Source of the DNA: Rubrivivax sp.
Lineage (GTDB): Bacteria > Pseudomonadota > Gammaproteobacteria > Burkholderiales > Burkholderiaceae_C
Direction: 5' to 3'
DNA length: 64,000 bases
NCBI GenBank assembly: GCA_020248915.1
Contig: JADCGP010000017.1
Span: 62,001-126,000, forward strand
Of the stretch, positions 29,668 to 39,841 are shown in pieces. Each line of letters starts with the position of its first letter. Within the stretch, counting starts at the first letter, position 1. The notes under the pieces were generated by a model. That model did no database searches, had not been told where the DNA came from, and saw only the letters and a program-made list of their open reading frames with translations. Both the position numbers and the translations under genes were made by a program.

Positions 29668-30600
29668 ATGACAGCTGCGCGCGCCGAAGTGCCCCGCACC
29701 GGGGCCGCCGAGACGATCGATCCGGCGCGCCAGCGCGTCGAGCGGGCGTTGCAACGGGCCGTCGATGGCGCGCAGGCGCGCGGCGCTCCCCCGCGCCTGG
29801 CGGCCGCGCTGCGCCACGCGGTGTTCCCGGGTGGCGCGCGGATCCGGCCGCTGCTGTGCCTGGCCGTGGCGGGCGCCTGCGGCGACCGCGATCCCGACCT
29901 GACCGACGCGGCGGCGGCGGCCATCGAGCTGCTGCATTGCGGCTCGCTGGTGCACGACGACCTGCCCTGCTTCGACGATGCGGCGCTGCGCCGCGGCCAG
30001 CCGACGGTGCACGTCGCCTACGGCGAGCGCGCCGCGGTGCTGGCGGGCGACGCGCTGGTAGTGCTGGCGTTCGAGGCACTGGCGCGCGGCGCGCAACGCA
30101 ACCCGGCGCGGCTGCCGGCGCTGCTGCAGGTGCTGGCCTCCCGCACCGGGATGCCGTTGGGCATCATCGCCGGGCAGGCCTGGGAGTGCGAGGACTACGT
30201 GGCGCTGCCGGACTACCAGCGCGCGAAGACCGGCTCGCTGTTCGCCGCCGCCACCGAGATGGGAGCGCTGGCCGCCGGGGCGGCGCCCGGCCCCTGGCGC
30301 GCCTTCGGCGAGCACCTCGGCGAGGCCTATCAGGTGGCCGACGACATCCGAGACGTGGCCGCCGACGAAGCCTGGCTGGGCAAGCCGACCGGGCGCGACA
30401 TCAAGCTCGGCCGCCCCAACGCCGTCACCGAGTTCGGTGCCGCGGGTGCGCTGGCCCGCTTCGAGCAGCTGGTCGCCGATGCCGCGCACGCGGTGCCGGA
30501 TGGGCCTGGCGCCGCGCCGCTGCGCGGCCTGCTCATGGCCGAGGCCGAGCGGCTGCTGCCGGGGCCGCTGCGCGCCCGCACGGCGCGGATGGCCGCCTGA
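29668..30600 (+). CDS. crtE: Geranylgeranyl diphosphate synthase
   Basis: A 310-residue prenyl synthase. The first aspartate-rich motif is HDDLPCFDD (near residue 91) and the second is VADDIRDV; FPGGARIRP is the usual substrate-binding block. It should make GGPP for carotenoids and for the phytyl tail of bacteriochlorophyll. Chain length cannot be proven from sequence, so a farnesyl synthase remains possible; position before crtF and behind a PpsR site favours CrtE. An earlier in-frame start at 29629 would lie inside the promoter. Confidence 0.88.
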   Translation: MTAARAEVPRTGAAETIDPARQRVERALQRAVDGAQARGAPPRLAAALRHAVFPGGARIRPLLCLAVAGACGDRDPDLTDAAAAAIELLHCGSLVHDDLPCFDDAALRRGQPTVHVAYGERAAVLAGDALVVLAFEALARGAQRNPARLPALLQVLASRTGMPLGIIAGQAWECEDYVALPDYQRAKTGSLFAAATEMGALAAGAAPGPWRAFGEHLGEAYQVADDIRDVAADEAWLGKPTGRDIKLGRPNAVTEFGAAGALARFEQLVADAAHAVPDGPGAAPLRGLLMAEAERLLPGPLRARTARMAA

Positions 30601-30614
30601 ACGCGGCGCCGTCG

Positions 30615-31784
30615 ATGAACTCTGCCGTCACGACCGCGGCCGGCGCCCCTGCCGGCCTGCTCGACCGCCTGCGCGAGCGCTGGCGCGCGCGCCGCGACCG
30701 CTGGCTCACGAGCGGCCGCTTCCGCGAGCGCGCGAGCCGCCTGGCGCTGACGCGGCCGGTGGCGCGCCGGCACGCCCGCGAGCTGTTCGACCTGGTGTCG
30801 GGGTTCGTCTACTCGCAGGTGCTGCTGGCCTGCGTCGAGCTCGGCCTGTTCGAGCGGCTGGCCCGCGCGCCACTGACGGCGGACGAACTGGCCCGCGAAG
30901 GGCGGCTCCCGCTGCTCGGCGCGCAGCGCCTGCTCGAGGCGGCCGCCGCGCTGCGCCTGGTCGAGCGCCGCGCCGACGGTGCGGATGGTGCGCCCCGGTA
31001 CGGACTGGGACCCCTCGGCGCGGCGATGGTCGACAACCCCGGCGTGGCGGCCATGGTTCGGCACCACCCCGTCTTCTACGCCGACCTGGCGGATCCCCTG
31101 GCGGCGCTGCGCAGCGAGCGCGGCGGGCAGCTGGCCGCGTACTGGTCGTACGCGACCTCGGCCGCGCCCGGCGCCCTGGCCGACGATGCGGTGGCGCCCT
31201 ACTCCGAGCTGATGGCCGCCTCGCAGCCGCTCGTGGCCGGCCAGGTGCTCGACGCCTACCCGCTGCACCGTCACCGGCTGCTGCTCGACGTGGGCGGCGG
31301 CGAGGGCGTGTTCATCGCGCACGCGCTGGAACGCACGCCTGCCCTGCGTGCGCAGCTGTTCGACCTGCCGGCGGTGGCCGCGGCCGCCCGCGTGCGGCTG
31401 GCGCAGCGCGGCGTGCTCGAACGCGCCGATGTGTCCGGCGGCGACTTCACCCGCGACCCGCTGCCGCGGGGCGCCGACGTGGCCTCGCTGGTGCGCGTGC
31501 TGTACGACCATGGCGACGAGCGGGCGCTGCAGATCCTGCGCGCCGTGCGCGCGGCGCTCGCGCCCGGCACGCCGCTGCTGGTGGCCGAGCCGATGGCGCA
31601 GGTGCGCGGCGCCGAGCGACTGGGCGCGTACTTCGGCATGTACCTCCAGGCAATGGGCAGCGGCCGCGTACGCAGCGCGGCCGAGCTGGGTGCGCTGCTG
31701 CGCCAGTCCGGCTTCGGCGACGTGCGCGAGCTGCGCACGGCCGTGCCGCTGCAGGCCGGACTGCTGCTGGCGCGCGCGGCCTGA
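30615..31784 (+). CDS. crtF: Demethylspheroidene O-methyltransferase
   Basis: A 389-residue SAM-dependent O-methyltransferase that methylates the 1-hydroxyl of acyclic carotenoids. An N-terminal helical dimerisation domain (ELFDLVSGFVYSQVLLACVELGLF) precedes the SAM-binding motif LLLDVGGGEGVFIAHAL and the segment LVRVLYDHGDERALQIL. Family length is normal. It is 14 bases after crtE and probably on the same mRNA. Confidence 0.92.
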   Translation: MNSAVTTAAGAPAGLLDRLRERWRARRDRWLTSGRFRERASRLALTRPVARRHARELFDLVSGFVYSQVLLACVELGLFERLARAPLTADELAREGRLPLLGAQRLLEAAAALRLVERRADGADGAPRYGLGPLGAAMVDNPGVAAMVRHHPVFYADLADPLAALRSERGGQLAAYWSYATSAAPGALADDAVAPYSELMAASQPLVAGQVLDAYPLHRHRLLLDVGGGEGVFIAHALERTPALRAQLFDLPAVAAAARVRLAQRGVLERADVSGGDFTRDPLPRGADVASLVRVLYDHGDERALQILRAVRAALAPGTPLLVAEPMAQVRGAERLGAYFGMYLQAMGSGRVRSAAELGALLRQSGFGDVRELRTAVPLQAGLLLARAA

Positions 31785-31927
31785 GCCGGGGCGGCCGCCC
31801 GCCCCCCCGGGCCAGGGGGTGCGCGGCACCCACCCGACCGGCCCGCTGCCTGTCGAGGCGCCGGCGGGCGGACGCCGCTGCCGGTATCGCACGATCCGAC
31901 CACGGGATAGCCCGACGTAAATCCAGC

Positions 31928-31959
31928 TTGACACTTTGGCGTGTACGACTAGGATGACA
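31928..31959 (+). promoter_or_regulatory. bchC promoter with overlapping PpsR/CrtJ site
   Basis: TTGACA (31928-31933) is followed after 16 bases by TAGGAT (31950-31955). TGTACGACTAGGATGACA (31942-31959) fits TGTN12ACA and covers the -10 box. In other purple bacteria the bchC promoter starts the long bchCXYZ-puf message and is controlled by PpsR/CrtJ; the same is inferred here. Confidence 0.75.
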
Positions 31960-32046
31960 TCCGACCCGTCCGCCCATGCAAGCCAGATCCCCGCGTTCCC
32001 TCGTCCGTCCGGCCCCGGTCCGGCCTGCGATCCAGGAGGTGCGGCC

Positions 32047-33000
32047 ATGAAGACCCAGGCCATCGTGCTCGAGCGGCCGCAGCACCTCGTGCTGCGCGAA
32101 CTGTCGCTGGCCGAGCTGCAGGAGGACGACGTCCTCGTCGACGTCGAGTGGAGCGGCATCTCGACCGGCACCGAGAGGCTGCTGTGGAGCGGCCAGATGC
32201 CCACGTTCCCGGGCATGGGATACCCGCTCGTGCCCGGCTACGAGTCGGTCGGCAGGATCCGCGCCGCCGGCCCGAAGAGCGGGCACGGGATCGGCGAGCG
32301 CGTCTTCGTGCCCGGCGCGCGCTGCTTCGGCGACGTGCGCGGCCTGTTCGGCGCCAGCGCCTCGACCCTGGTCGTGCCCGGCGCCAAGGCCTACCCGATC
32401 GGCGACGCCCTCGGCGAGCAGGCTGTGCTGCTGGCGCTGGCCGCCACCGCCTACCACGCGGTGGCCGGCGGCGGCACCCGGCGCCCGGTCAACCCGCCCG
32501 ACCTGATCGTCGGCCACGGCGTTCTGGGCCGCCTGCTGGCGCGGCTCACCGTGATCGCCGACTTCCCGGCACCCACGGTCTGGGAGACCTCGCCACTGCG
32601 CGCCGCGGGTGCCGCTGGCTACCCGGTGCTGCACCCCGACGAGGACCGCCGGCGCGACTACCGCCACGTCTACGACGTCAGCGGCGACAGCACGATCCTC
32701 GACCGCCTGGTCTCGCGCCTGGCCCCGGGCGGGGAGATCGTGCTGGCGGGCTTCTACAGCCAGCCGCTGTCCTTCGCCTTCGCGCCGGCCTTCATGCGCG
32801 AGGCGCAGATCCGCGTTGCCGCCGAATGGAAGCGCGCCGACATGCTGGCGGTGCGCGAGATCGCCGACGCCGGCCTGCTGCCGCTGTCCGACCTGATCAC
32901 CCACCACGCCGCCGCAGGCGACTGCGAACGCGCCTACCGCACCGCCTTCGAGGACAGCCAGTGCCTGAAGATGGTCATCAACTGGACGGGACACGCATGA
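32047..33000 (+). CDS. bchC: 3-hydroxyethyl bacteriochlorophyllide a dehydrogenase
   Basis: A 317-residue oxidoreductase related to medium-chain dehydrogenases that oxidises the C3 hydroxyethyl group to acetyl, the last ring step to bacteriochlorophyllide a. The start MKTQAIVLERPQHLVLREL and the block WSGISTGTERLLWSGQMP are typical. AGGAGG lies 7 bases before the ATG. The stop overlaps the bchX start (ATGA), opening the tightly packed bchCXYZ run. Confidence 0.95.
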   Translation: MKTQAIVLERPQHLVLRELSLAELQEDDVLVDVEWSGISTGTERLLWSGQMPTFPGMGYPLVPGYESVGRIRAAGPKSGHGIGERVFVPGARCFGDVRGLFGASASTLVVPGAKAYPIGDALGEQAVLLALAATAYHAVAGGGTRRPVNPPDLIVGHGVLGRLLARLTVIADFPAPTVWETSPLRAAGAAGYPVLHPDEDRRRDYRHVYDVSGDSTILDRLVSRLAPGGEIVLAGFYSQPLSFAFAPAFMREAQIRVAAEWKRADMLAVREIADAGLLPLSDLITHHAAAGDCERAYRTAFEDSQCLKMVINWTGHA

Positions 33001-34013
33001 ACATCGACGGCATCCCCGGCACCGCACCCGTGAAGTTCATGCAGGTCGAGCGCCTGCGCGCCGAGGCCGCGGTGGAGCCCGACCCGGTTCCCACCGGCGA
33101 GGCGAAGAAGGCCACGCAGATCATCGCGATCTACGGCAAGGGCGGCATCGGCAAGAGCTTCACGCTCGCCAATCTCAGCTACATGATGGCCCAGCAAGGC
33201 AAGAAGGTCCTGCTGATCGGCTGCGATCCCAAGAGCGACACCACCAGCCTGCTGTTCGGCGGCAAGGCCACGCCGACCATCATCGAGACCAGCTCGCGCA
33301 AGAAGCTGGCCGGCGAGCCGATCACGATCGGCGACGTCTGCTTCAAGCGCGACGGCGTGTTCGCGATGGAGCTGGGCGGCCCCGAGGTCGGCCGCGGCTG
33401 CGGCGGCCGCGGGATCATCCACGGCTTCGAGACGCTCGAGAAGCTCGGCTTCCACGACTGGGGCTTCGACTACGTGCTGCTCGACTTCCTGGGCGACGTG
33501 GTCTGCGGCGGCTTCGGCCTGCCGATCGCGCGCGACATGTGCCAGAAGGTCATCGTCGTCGGCAGCAACGACCTGCAGTCGCTGTACGTGGCCAACAACG
33601 TCTGCTCGGCGGTGGAGTACTTCCGCAAGCTGGGCGGCAACGTCGGCGTGGCCGGCATGGTCATCAACAAAGACGACGGCACCGGCGAGGCGCAGGCCTT
33701 CGCCGCCAACGCCGGCATCCCGGTGCTGGCCGCGATCCCGGCGCATGACGACATCCGGCGCAAGAGCGCCTCGTACGAGATCATCGGCCGGCCCGACGGC
33801 CAATGGGGCCCGCTGTTCGCGGAACTGGCCACCAACGTCGCCGAGGCCCCGCCCAAGCGGCCCCGACCGCAGACGCAGGACCAGCTGCTGGCGCTGTTCT
33901 CCGGCAGCGCCGTCGGCCGCGACGTCGTCCTCGAGCCGGCGACGCAGGCCGACATGACCGGGAGCGAGGCCGCGATCCGGCCCTCGCTCGAGGTCATCTA
34001 CGACGCTGCCTGA
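32997..34013 (+). CDS. bchX: Chlorophyllide reductase iron protein BchX
   Basis: A 338-residue NifH-like ATPase that donates electrons to BchYZ for reduction of ring B. The P-loop is [11 protein letters not shown] (near residue 43), and the cysteines that share the [4Fe-4S] cluster between subunits lie in GRGCGGRG and GDVVCGGFG. The approximately 35-residue N-terminal lead before the fold is typical of BchX, unlike BchL. Translationally coupled to bchC. Confidence 0.97.
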   Translation: MNIDGIPGTAPVKFMQVERLRAEAAVEPDPVPTGEAKKATQIIAIYGKGGIGKSFTLANLSYMMAQQGKKVLLIGCDPKSDTTSLLFGGKATPTIIETSSRKKLAGEPITIGDVCFKRDGVFAMELGGPEVGRGCGGRGIIHGFETLEKLGFHDWGFDYVLLDFLGDVVCGGFGLPIARDMCQKVIVVGSNDLQSLYVANNVCSAVEYFRKLGGNVGVAGMVINKDDGTGEAQAFAANAGIPVLAAIPAHDDIRRKSASYEIIGRPDGQWGPLFAELATNVAEAPPKRPRPQTQDQLLALFSGSAVGRDVVLEPATQADMTGSEAAIRPSLEVIYDAA

Positions 34014-34051
34014 GCGCCGCCAGCCAACGCGACCCTGCGAAAGGCGCCCTC

Positions 34052-35650
34052 ATGAGCGAGCCATCACGCGACGACCGCGCGACTTCGTCGCCCCCGGCAC
34101 CCGACCCGATCGGCGAGATCGACCGCCGCGTCGACACCGAGGCGATCGGGCGCGACGGCCTCGGCTGCCACACCGGACGCGCGACGATGATCGCGGCGGC
34201 CGAGGCGGCCGGCAACGGGCATGCGGGCGAGGTCCTGGCCCAGCTCGCCCGCGACTACCCGCTGCCCGAGGGCATGGGGCCGCACGACCAGCCGCAGAGC
34301 ATGTGCCCGGCCTTCGGCTCGCTGCGCGTCGGCCTGCGCATGCGGCGGACGATGAGCATCCTGTCGGGCAGCGCCTGCTGCGTCTACGGGCTTACCTTCA
34401 CCAGCCACTTCTACGGCGCGCGCCGCAGCGTCGGCTACGTCCCGTTCAACAGCGAGACGCTGGTGACGGGCAAGCTGTTCGAGGACATCCGCGACGCCGT
34501 CCACGCCAGCGCAGACCCGGCGAAGTACGACGCCATCGTCGTCACCAACCTGTGCGTGCCCACCGCCAGCGGCGTGCCGCTGCAGCTGCTGCCGCGCGAC
34601 ATCAACGGCGTGCGCATCATCGGCATCGACGTCCCGGGATTCGGGGTGCCCACGCACGCCGAGGCCAAGGACGTGCTGGCTGGCGCGATGCTGCGCTACG
34701 CGCGGGCCGAGGCCGAGGCCGGCCCGGTGGCCGCACCGCGCGGCGGCCCGAGCGAACGGCCCACCATCACGCTGCTGGGCGAGATGTTCCCGGCCGACCC
34801 GGTGGGCATCGGAATGCTGCTCGACGGCATGGGGCTCGCCTGCGGGCCGGTGGTGCCGACACGCGAGTGGCGCGAGCTCTACGCCGCTCTGGACGGCGTG
34901 GCGGTCGCCGCGATCCACCCCTTCTACACCGCGAGCGTGCGCGAGTTCGAGGCGGCCGGCCGGCCGATCGTGCCCGGTGCGCCGGTGGGCCACGACGGCA
35001 CGGAGGCGTGGCTGCAGGCGGTGGGCAAGGCGGCCAGCGTGCCGCAGGCCATGATCGACGCGGCGAAGAACCGTTGGCTGCCCGCCATCCGCGCGGCGCT
35101 GGCGCGCACGCCGATCCGCGGCCGCGTCACGGTCAGCGGCTACGAAGGCAGCGAGCTGCTCGTTGCCCGGCTGCTGATCGAGAGCGGCGCCGAGGTCCCC
35201 TACGTCGGCAGCGCCTGCCCGCGCACGCCGTGGAACGCGCCCGACCACGAGTGGCTGTCCGCACGCGGCGTGCGGGTGCAGTTCCGCGCCAGTCTCGAGC
35301 AGGACATCGCCGCGGTGCGCGAGTTCCGGCCCGACCTGGCGATCGGCACCACCCCGGTCGTGCAGGCAGCCAAGCAGGCGACGATCCCGGCGCTGTACTT
35401 CACGAATCTGATCTCCGCGCGGCCGTTGATGGGCGTGGCCGGCGCCGGCTCGCTGGCGCAGGTCATCAACGCCGCGATGGCCAACAAGGCGCGCTTCCAG
35501 TCGATGCGCGAGTTCTTCGGCCAGGTCGGCGACGGCGACGTGGCCGGCATCTGGGAGGACCAGCCCGTGCCCAGGCCCGAGTTCCGCGCCGAGACGCGAC
35601 GCCAGGTCATCAAGATCATGAAGCGGCGCGACGCCGAGAAGATGGTCTGA
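34052..35650 (+). CDS. bchY: Chlorophyllide reductase subunit BchY
   Basis: A 532-residue NifD-like subunit of chlorophyllide a reductase. Cysteines likely to hold the [4Fe-4S] cluster are in [17 protein letters not shown] and [10 protein letters not shown]. The C-terminal [20 protein letters not shown] and [20 protein letters not shown] match the family. It sits between bchX and bchZ in the normal order. Confidence 0.96.
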   Translation: MSEPSRDDRATSSPPAPDPIGEIDRRVDTEAIGRDGLGCHTGRATMIAAAEAAGNGHAGEVLAQLARDYPLPEGMGPHDQPQSMCPAFGSLRVGLRMRRTMSILSGSACCVYGLTFTSHFYGARRSVGYVPFNSETLVTGKLFEDIRDAVHASADPAKYDAIVVTNLCVPTASGVPLQLLPRDINGVRIIGIDVPGFGVPTHAEAKDVLAGAMLRYARAEAEAGPVAAPRGGPSERPTITLLGEMFPADPVGIGMLLDGMGLACGPVVPTREWRELYAALDGVAVAAIHPFYTASVREFEAAGRPIVPGAPVGHDGTEAWLQAVGKAASVPQAMIDAAKNRWLPAIRAALARTPIRGRVTVSGYEGSELLVARLLIESGAEVPYVGSACPRTPWNAPDHEWLSARGVRVQFRASLEQDIAAVREFRPDLAIGTTPVVQAAKQATIPALYFTNLISARPLMGVAGAGSLAQVINAAMANKARFQSMREFFGQVGDGDVAGIWEDQPVPRPEFRAETRRQVIKIMKRRDAEKMV

Positions 35651-35663
35651 GGAGCCGATCGAC

Positions 35664-37136
35664 ATGCTCGTCCTCGACCACGATCGTGCCGGCGGCTACT
35701 GGGGTGCCGTCTACGTCTTCACGGCCATCAAGGGGCTGCAGGTCGTCATCGACGGCCCGGTGGGCTGCGAGAACCTGCCGGTCACGTCGGTGCTGCACTA
35801 CACCGACGCGCTGCCGCCGCACGAGCTGCCGATCGTCGTCACCGGGCTGGCCGAGGAGCAGCTCGGCCGCGAGGGCACCGAAGGCAGCCTGCGGCGCGCG
35901 CACAAGACGCTAGACCCCGACCTGCCCAGCGTCGTCGTCACGGGTTCGATCGCCGAGATGATCGGCGGCGGCGTCACGCCGGAGGGCACGACGATCCAGC
36001 GCTTCCTGCCGCGCACGATCGACGAGGACCAGTGGCAGGCCGCCAACCGCGCGATGCTGTGGCTGTGGACCGAGCACGGGCTGCGCCACGTGCCGGCGCG
36101 CAAGCCCTTCGCCGAGCGCCCGGCAGGCGAGAAGCCCCGCGTCAACATCCTCGGCCCCGCCTACGGCACGTTCAACACCCCGAGCGACCTCGCCGAGATC
36201 CGGCGCCTGGTCGAGGGCATCGGCGCCGAGGTGAACATGGTGTTCCCGCTCGGCAGCCACCTGGCCGACGTGCAGAAGCTGGCCGATGCCGACGTCAACG
36301 TCGTCATGTACCGCGAGTACGGGCGCGCCCTGGCCGAGGCGCTGGAGCGGCCCTACCTGCAGGCGCCGATCGGGCTGCACAGCACGACGGCCTTCCTGCG
36401 CGAGCTCGGTCGCCTGCTCGAGCTCGACCCCGAGCCCTTCATCGAGCGTGAGAAGCACACGACGATCAAGCCGGTGTGGGACCTGTGGCGCTCGGTGACG
36501 CAGGACTTCTTCGGCACCGCGAGCTTCGGCATCGTCGCCGGCGAGACCTACGCGCGCGGCGTGCGGCACTTCCTCGAAGACGAGCTCGGCATCCCGTGCC
36601 ACTTCGCGGTGGCGCGCCGCCCGGGCGCCAAGACGGATCACGAGGCGGTGCGGGCGCAGATCCACGCGCGACCGCCACTGGTGCTGCTCGGAAGCTACAA
36701 CGAACGCATGTACCTGGCCGAGCTCGGCACCGGACCGGGCCTGAAGCCGACCTACATCCCGGCCTCGTTCCCGGGGGCGATCATCCGCCGCGCGACCGGC
36801 ACCCCCTTCATGGGTTACGCCGGCGCCACCTACCTCGTGCAGGAGTTCTGCAACGCGCTGTTCGACGCGCTGTTCCACGTGCTGCCGCTGGCGCCCGACC
36901 TCGACCGGATCGAGGCCACGCCGACCCGCGACGGGCGCAGCCTGCCATGGCAGGACGAAGCACAGCAGCTGCTCTCGCGCCTGGTGCAGTCCGAGCCGGT
37001 GCTGGTGCAGATCTCGGCGGCCAAGCGGCTGCGCGATCGCGCCGAGCTCGAGGCACGCCGCGCCGGCGACGCCGAGGTGACGCCGGAGCGCGTCGACGCG
37101 GCGCACGACGCGCTGCGACGCGGGGTGGCGGCGTGA
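35664..37136 (+). CDS. bchZ: Chlorophyllide reductase subunit BchZ
   Basis: A 490-residue NifK-like subunit that completes the BchYZ catalytic part. The start [19 protein letters not shown], the cluster Cys in [18 protein letters not shown] and [20 protein letters not shown] are typical. It ends 138 bases before pufB; a hairpin lies in that gap, so the message can run on into puf or be processed there. Confidence 0.96.
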   Translation: MLVLDHDRAGGYWGAVYVFTAIKGLQVVIDGPVGCENLPVTSVLHYTDALPPHELPIVVTGLAEEQLGREGTEGSLRRAHKTLDPDLPSVVVTGSIAEMIGGGVTPEGTTIQRFLPRTIDEDQWQAANRAMLWLWTEHGLRHVPARKPFAERPAGEKPRVNILGPAYGTFNTPSDLAEIRRLVEGIGAEVNMVFPLGSHLADVQKLADADVNVVMYREYGRALAEALERPYLQAPIGLHSTTAFLRELGRLLELDPEPFIEREKHTTIKPVWDLWRSVTQDFFGTASFGIVAGETYARGVRHFLEDELGIPCHFAVARRPGAKTDHEAVRAQIHARPPLVLLGSYNERMYLAELGTGPGLKPTYIPASFPGAIIRRATGTPFMGYAGATYLVQEFCNALFDALFHVLPLAPDLDRIEATPTRDGRSLPWQDEAQQLLSRLVQSEPVLVQISAAKRLRDRAELEARRAGDAEVTPERVDAAHDALRRGVAA

Positions 37137-37153
37137 GGGCGTCGGGAACGGAA

Positions 37154-37189
37154 CGTTGCGCGGGCCGGCCGGTCGGGCGGCCCGCAACG
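37154..37189 (+). other. Hairpin between bchZ and pufB
   Basis: CGTTGC plus GGGCC (37154-37166, with a two-base bulge) pairs with GGCCCGCAACG (37179-37189), an 11-bp stem with a 12-base loop. There is no T-tract. It may protect the 5' end of processed puf mRNA or weaken read-through from bchZ. No clear separate puf promoter was found in the gap. Confidence 0.5.
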
Positions 37190-37274
37190 GATGTCGTGGC
37201 ATCTGGCCACGGCTGCCTCATTGCGCGGGCTGGGCGCAACCAAGGCCGCAAGGCCGAAGAAAGGAGTGGTTCAC

Positions 37275-37421
37275 ATGGCTGACCGCAAGGGCTCGATCTC
37301 GGGCCTGAACGACGACGAAGCCCAGGAGTTCCACAGGTACTGGGTACAGGGGTTCGTAGGGTTCACGGCCGTGGCCGTGGTCGCGCACCTGCTGGTCTGG
37401 ATCTGGCGGCCCTGGCTCTGA
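37275..37421 (+). CDS. pufB: LH1 antenna beta subunit
   Basis: A 48-residue membrane peptide of the core antenna. The single helix [18 protein letters not shown] contains the His that ligates bacteriochlorophyll, and the N-terminal [13 protein letters not shown] holds the second conserved His. It is close to the Rubrivivax B870 beta peptide as I remember it. AAGGAG lies 8 bases before the ATG; an upstream in-frame ATG is not used. Confidence 0.96.
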   Translation: MADRKGSISGLNDDEAQEFHRYWVQGFVGFTAVAVVAHLLVWIWRPWL

Positions 37422-37440
37422 TCGACTGAAGGAGCAACCG

Positions 37441-37665
37441 ATGGCCAAGACGCTTCAAGCCTCGCCGGGCCGGCATGCCGGGACGAGGTCACTCTCGTTC
37501 TACGCGATCTTCACGGTGGGCTTCGTGGTCTTCGCGACGCTGGCGATCTTCGCATCGCTGTTCGGCTGGCAGTGGCGGTCCGCGCTGCCGGGTGCCGAGG
37601 GCGTCAAGTCGATGACCGGTGGTGTCAAGGCGGCGGTCTACACCTTCATGTCGCACCTTCTCTAG
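37441..37665 (+). CDS. Unassigned 74-residue membrane protein between pufB and pufA
   Basis: A small protein with a basic, polar N-terminus, one hydrophobic helix (about residues 20-43, from SFYAIFTVGFVVFATLAIFA), then GWQWRSALPGAEGVKSM and a short amphipathic end, YTFMSHLL. The helix has no His, so it is not an antenna alpha or beta peptide. Its ATG has AAGGAG before it and lies 19 bases after pufB; its stop is 12 bases before pufA, so it is built into the operon. Hydrophobic pattern and size faintly recall PufQ, which in Rhodobacter stands before pufB. I do not recognise it with confidence. Confidence 0.85.
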   Translation: MAKTLQASPGRHAGTRSLSFYAIFTVGFVVFATLAIFASLFGWQWRSALPGAEGVKSMTGGVKAAVYTFMSHLL

Positions 37666-37677
37666 GAGAAAACCGGT

Positions 37678-37860
37678 ATGTGGAGAGTCTGGAAACTGTA
37701 CGACCCCTTGCGCGCGATGGTCGTGCAGGGGATCTTCCTGTTCGCGCTGGCGGCGATGATCCACCTCATCCTGCTCAGCACGCCGACCTACAACTGGCTC
37801 GACGGCCCGAACGCGAGCGCCACCAAGGCGCTGGCGGCCCAGGCCGCGCCCAAGAAGTAG
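37678..37860 (+). CDS. pufA: LH1 antenna alpha subunit
   Basis: A 60-residue core antenna peptide. It starts [18 protein letters not shown], the usual alpha N-terminus, and the bacteriochlorophyll-ligating His is in [18 protein letters not shown]. The Ala/Lys-rich tail ends QAAPKK. Normally pufA follows pufB at once; here a 74-residue gene lies between. A set of hairpins follows before pufL. Confidence 0.95.
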   Translation: MWRVWKLYDPLRAMVVQGIFLFALAAMIHLILLSTPTYNWLDGPNASATKALAAQAAPKK

Positions 37861-37865
37861 CGGCA

Positions 37866-37935
37866 AGCGCGCCTTGCGCGCTGAACGCGGTGGGTGCGTG
37901 AGGCCGGCGTTGCCGGTCCCCCACCCGCCCACCGC
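37866..37935 (+). other. pufA-pufL intercistronic hairpins
   Basis: Two stems occupy the 143-base gap. AGCGCGC (37866-37872) pairs with GCGCGCT (37876-37882). GCGGTGGG (37887-37894) pairs with CCCACCGC (37928-37935), with an inner GCCGGC/GCCGG stem near 37903-37916. Neither has a T-tract. In Rhodobacter such structures block 3' decay and raise antenna over reaction-centre mRNA; that role is inferred here. Confidence 0.7.
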
Positions 37936-38003
37936 CCACTCATAGCGCCGGATGCCGCTCCGTCCAGACGACGGTCCGGCCCGCCGGCAGGGGGCACGAT
38001 GCC

Positions 38004-38828
38004 ATGGCGATGTTGAGTTTCGAGCGCAGGTACCGCGTCCGCGGCGGCACGCTCGTGGGCGGCGATCTCTTCGACTTCTGGATCGGTCCGTTCTACGTCG
38101 GGTTCTTCGGGGTCACGACGATCTTCTTCACGATCCTGGGCAGCGCGCTGATCTTCTACGACGCGGCGCTGCAGGGCGTGTTCAACCCCTGGCGCATCAA
38201 CGTCGCACCTCCCGACCTGAAGTACGGCCTCGGGCTCGCGCCGCTGAAGGAAGGCGGCATCTGGCAGATCGTGACCGTCTGCGCCATCGGCGCGTTCGGC
38301 AGCTGGGCGCTGCGCGAGGTCGAGATCTCACGCAAGCTCGGCATGGGGTACCACGTTCCGGTGGCCTTCGGCGTGGCGATCTTCGCCTACGTCACCCTCG
38401 TCGTGATCCGGCCCCTGCTGCTCGGCGCCTGGGGCCACGGCTTCCCGTACGGCATCTGGAGCCACCTCGACTGGGTCAGCAACATCGGCTACCAGTACCT
38501 GCACTTCCACTACAACCCCGCGCACATGATCGCCGTGAGCTTCTTCTTCACGACGACCTTCGCGCTGTCGCTGCACGGCGGCCTGATCCTGTCGGCCAGC
38601 AACCCGAAGAAGGGGCTGCCGGTCAAGACGCCGGACCACGAAGACACGTTCTTCCGCGACTTGATCGGCTACTCGGTCGGGGCGCTCGGCATCCACCGCC
38701 TCGGGCTCTTCCTGGCGCTGGCCGCCGGCATGTTCTCGGCGCTGTGCATCGTGCTCAGCGGTCCGTTCTGGACGCGCGGCTGGCCCGAGTGGTGGAACTG
38801 GTGGCTGCAGCTGCCGATCTGGAAATGA
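38004..38828 (+). CDS. pufL: Photosynthetic reaction centre L subunit
   Basis: A 274-residue five-helix subunit that binds the special pair, accessory pigments and QA/QB cofactors with PufM. Visible are [18 protein letters not shown], the helix D/E ligand regions [16 protein letters not shown] and [12 protein letters not shown], and [12 protein letters not shown]. Length is normal. It precedes pufM by 38 bases. Confidence 0.97.
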   Translation: MAMLSFERRYRVRGGTLVGGDLFDFWIGPFYVGFFGVTTIFFTILGSALIFYDAALQGVFNPWRINVAPPDLKYGLGLAPLKEGGIWQIVTVCAIGAFGSWALREVEISRKLGMGYHVPVAFGVAIFAYVTLVVIRPLLLGAWGHGFPYGIWSHLDWVSNIGYQYLHFHYNPAHMIAVSFFFTTTFALSLHGGLILSASNPKKGLPVKTPDHEDTFFRDLIGYSVGALGIHRLGLFLALAAGMFSALCIVLSGPFWTRGWPEWWNWWLQLPIWK

Positions 38829-38866
38829 GCGCCGCCGCCTGACGGCAGGACCCAGGAGGGATCCTC

Positions 38867-39841
38867 ATGGAATACCAGAACCTCTTCTCGCGCGTGCAGG
38901 CGGTCGGACCCGCCCACATGGGCGTCGAGCTGCCCGCAGGCAACAGCCCGCGCGACCTGCAGCCCTTCTTCGTGCACCTGCTCGGTCGCCTGGGCAACGC
39001 GCAGATCGGGCCGATCTACCTCGGGCCGCTCGGCCTGGCGTCGATCATCCTGGGCACGCTGTCGATCAACATCATGGGCCTGAACATGCTGGCCTCGGTG
39101 AACTGGAACCCGATCGAGTTCATCCGGCAGCTGCCCTGGCTCGCGCTCGAGCCGCCCAAGCCGGAGTACGGGCTGCGGTTCCCACCGATGAACGAGGGCG
39201 GCTGGTGGCTGCTGTCGGGTGCGCTGCTCACGGTGTCGATGCTGCTGTGGTGGGCCCGCACCTACACCCGCGCGCGCCAGCTCGGCCTGGGTACGCACGT
39301 GGCCTGGGCCTTCCTCGCCGCGATCTGGCTGTTCCTGGTGCTGGGCCTGATCCGTCCGGTCTTCATGGGCAGCTGGAGCGAGGCGGTGCCGTTCGGGATC
39401 TTCCCGCACCTGGACTGGACGGCGGCGTTCTCGCTGCGCTACGGCAACCTGTTCTACAACCCGTTCCACGCCCTGTCGATCGTGTTCCTCTACGGCTCGA
39501 CGATGCTGTTCGCGATGCACGGCGCCACGGTGCTGGCGTGCTCGAGATACGGAGGTGACCGCGAGCTCGACCAGATCGTCGACCGCGGCACCGCGGTCGA
39601 GCGGATGGCGCTGTTCTGGCGCTGGACGATGGGCTGGAACGCGACGATCGAGTCGGTCCACCGCTGGGCCTGGTGGTTCGCTGTCCTGTGCCCGCTGGCC
39701 GGCGGCATCGGCATCCTGCTGAGCGGGACGGTGGTCGACAACTGGTACCTGTGGGCGGTCAAGCACGGCGTGGCGCCGTCGTACCCGGCGGTACTCGGCA
39801 CCGTGATCGACCCCGGCGCCGCGATGGGAGCCAAGCCATGA
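38867..39841 (+). CDS. pufM: Photosynthetic reaction centre M subunit
   Basis: A 324-residue partner of PufL. It begins [20 protein letters not shown] and contains [20 protein letters not shown] and [21 protein letters not shown], which carry special-pair and iron ligands. AGGAGG precedes the ATG. Its stop overlaps the start of pufC (ATGA). Confidence 0.97.
   Translation: MEYQNLFSRVQAVGPAHMGVELPAGNSPRDLQPFFVHLLGRLGNAQIGPIYLGPLGLASIILGTLSINIMGLNMLASVNWNPIEFIRQLPWLALEPPKPEYGLRFPPMNEGGWWLLSGALLTVSMLLWWARTYTRARQLGLGTHVAWAFLAAIWLFLVLGLIRPVFMGSWSEAVPFGIFPHLDWTAAFSLRYGNLFYNPFHALSIVFLYGSTMLFAMHGATVLACSRYGGDRELDQIVDRGTAVERMALFWRWTMGWNATIESVHRWAWWFAVLCPLAGGIGILLSGTVVDNWYLWAVKHGVAPSYPAVLGTVIDPGAAMGAKP

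Noticed and set aside
32997..34013. ParA- or nitrogenase NifH-type reading of the P-loop protein
   Set aside because: The gene order bchC-X-Y-Z and the N-terminal lead identify it as BchX.
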